Source of the DNA: Flavobacterium subsaxonicum WB 4.1-42 = DSM 21790
Lineage (GTDB): Bacteria > Bacteroidota > Bacteroidia > Flavobacteriales > Flavobacteriaceae
Reading direction: 5' to 3'
Length of the DNA: 64,000 nucleotides
Assembly (NCBI RefSeq): GCF_000422725.1
Contig: NZ_KE383910.1
Coordinates: forward strand, 151,845 to 215,844
Made by a program: the position numbers and the translations under genes. The first letter of the stretch is position 1, and each line of letters begins with the position of its first letter. Below are positions 63,145 to 64,000 of this stretch, piece after piece. The notes beneath the pieces are model-generated. The model had not been told where the DNA came from, searched no databases, and saw only the letters and a list, made by a program, of their open reading frames with translations.

Positions 63145-64000
63145 TTATTTGTTTTTTCCGGCTATACCGCTCTTAGCTTGTTCTAATTGCTTTTTAAACC
63201 CGGATTGTAGTTTGGCATCGTCTACTACAAAATCTATTCCGTTTTCCAGCCATTCTTTGGCTTTTGCATATTGCTGAAGCCTGTTGGCACCAAGCCCCGC
63301 ATAATAATACAGGCTGGCCTGGGTGGGGTACAAATCGGTATACTCTGTTGCCTTTTTATACAATTTATCGTTTTGGGCACTCTCCGCATAGGTTTGCAGC
63401 AGCAGTTCAATACTCTCTATATCATCGCTTTTGGCAGCCAGGCTTTTTTCTAAGTACTGAGAAGCATCTGCAAATTTACCTTTATTGATAAAGAATTTAC
63501 CCACCTCTTTAGGTACGTTAACATTCTTATCGTCTTCAAAATAGGTTACGGCTTTCGCCAGATTGCCACTGTACTTAGGGTTATTATTGGCAAAAATAAG
63601 AAACTCGTTTAACACACGGTGTTTTATTTTGCTGTCAATTTTCTTACTCTCAAGCACTTTAAACATGGATGCCGAAGCCTTGTCGCCATCGTTATTATTA
63701 ATGTGGAATTTAAACAGGCTAACCTGCGCCCAGTCCGATTCCGGAATGGCCTTCTCCAGCTTTTTGGCAACCTCTTCGGCCTTAGCCTCCTCATTACTAT
63801 CCGAATACAGATAGATAAGGTCCAGATAGTTGGACTCTACCTTCGGGTTCTTTTTAATGGCTTCTTCCAGCGTTTCTTTTTGCGGTTTTTTAAACTTGTT
63901 GTCGCTCATTATCTGGAGCTTGTACATTTCGCGCTTTTCAGATACGCCAATGGTTTGCTCCATCTCGTTAATCAGTGCCAGTGCCTTATCAAACTGCTGG
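63145..64000 (-). CDS. TPR protein, 5' end outside the window
   Basis: At least 285 residues are present. The frame stays open through the right edge (reading QQFDKALALINEME upstream of the Met at 63963), so the start is missing. The repeats are TPR-like helical pairs (for example NPKVESNYLDLIYLYSDSNE and ASLYYYAGLGANRLQQYAKA). No signal peptide can be judged. It heads the run TPR, DUF4292-like, EnvC-like, suggesting an envelope role. Confidence 0.8.
   Translation of the reverse strand, partial: QQFDKALALINEMEQTIGVSEKREMYKLQIMSDNKFKKPQKETLEEAIKKNPKVESNYLDLIYLYSDSNEEAKAEEVAKKLEKAIPESDWAQVSLFKFHINNNDGDKASASMFKVLESKKIDSKIKHRVLNEFLIFANNNPKYSGNLAKAVTYFEDDKNVNVPKEVGKFFINKGKFADASQYLEKSLAAKSDDIESIELLLQTYAESAQNDKLYKKATEYTDLYPTQASLYYYAGLGANRLQQYAKAKEWLENGIDFVVDDAKLQSGFKKQLEQAKSGIAGKNK

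Noticed and set aside
1..64000. tRNA or rRNA genes
   Set aside because: No cloverleaf or rRNA-like stretch was noticed in any intergenic gap; a dedicated RNA search would be needed to exclude small ones.

Overview
The window is chromosomal DNA of a member of the Flavobacteriaceae, probably Flavobacterium or a close relative. The evidence is the gliding lipoprotein gene gldH, three large surface proteins ending in type IX secretion (T9SS) sorting domains, an HU-CCDC81/SPOR protein, promoters of the Bacteroidota type (TTG, 18-19 bases, TAnnTTTG) and palindromic repeats typical of these genomes. I see no rRNA, tRNA, CRISPR array or complete prophage.

Layout. 1-8 kb: assorted housekeeping and hypothetical genes (DEDDy exonuclease, serine hydrolase, histone-deacetylase-like enzyme, HD hydrolase, YiaAB protein), with an AT-rich patch at 3.2-4.2 kb that holds a broken RHS core and a lipoprotein. 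8-14.6 kb: a minus-strand run hemH, MATE exporter, lipoprotein, hemJ, NtrY-like histidine kinase, enoyl-CoA hydratase. 14.7-15.7 kb: a REP-associated transposase (RAYT) flanked on both sides by its palindromes. 15.7-25.4 kb: an AraC-type regulator divergent from hemA, then hemC, hemD, hemE, a small unknown gene, a GNAT acetyltransferase, hemF, an outer-membrane-like protein, hemB and a cytochrome c lipoprotein. With hemH and hemJ this covers glutamyl-tRNA to protoheme except the aminomutase step (hemL), which is not in the window. 25.7-33.5 kb: ricT-like gene, gldH, PBP1A, a CoA-transferase pair, trpS and plsC. 33.5-37.5 kb: an ECF sigma factor overlapping an unusual anti-sigma/beta-barrel fusion, a lipoprotein, and recA. 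37.6-38.9 kb: an AT-rich patch with a lipoprotein and what look like orphan or decayed antitoxin genes. 38.9-48.8 kb: glycerophosphodiesterase, trhO, radical SAM protein, fused oligopeptide ABC ATPase, two RlpA-like proteins, dprA, HU/SPOR protein and acyl-CoA thioesterase. 48.9-60.7 kb: three T9SS surface proteins and a membrane-bound TPR-HTH regulator. 61-64 kb: an EnvC-like peptidase, a DUF4292-like lipoprotein and a TPR protein cut by the right edge.

The most unusual parts are the RAYT/REP locus, the apparent envelope-spanning anti-sigma fusion, a roughly 210-residue module present three times in the surface proteins, and the two remnant toxin-type patches. None is proven to be a new system; the checks that would decide are listed.
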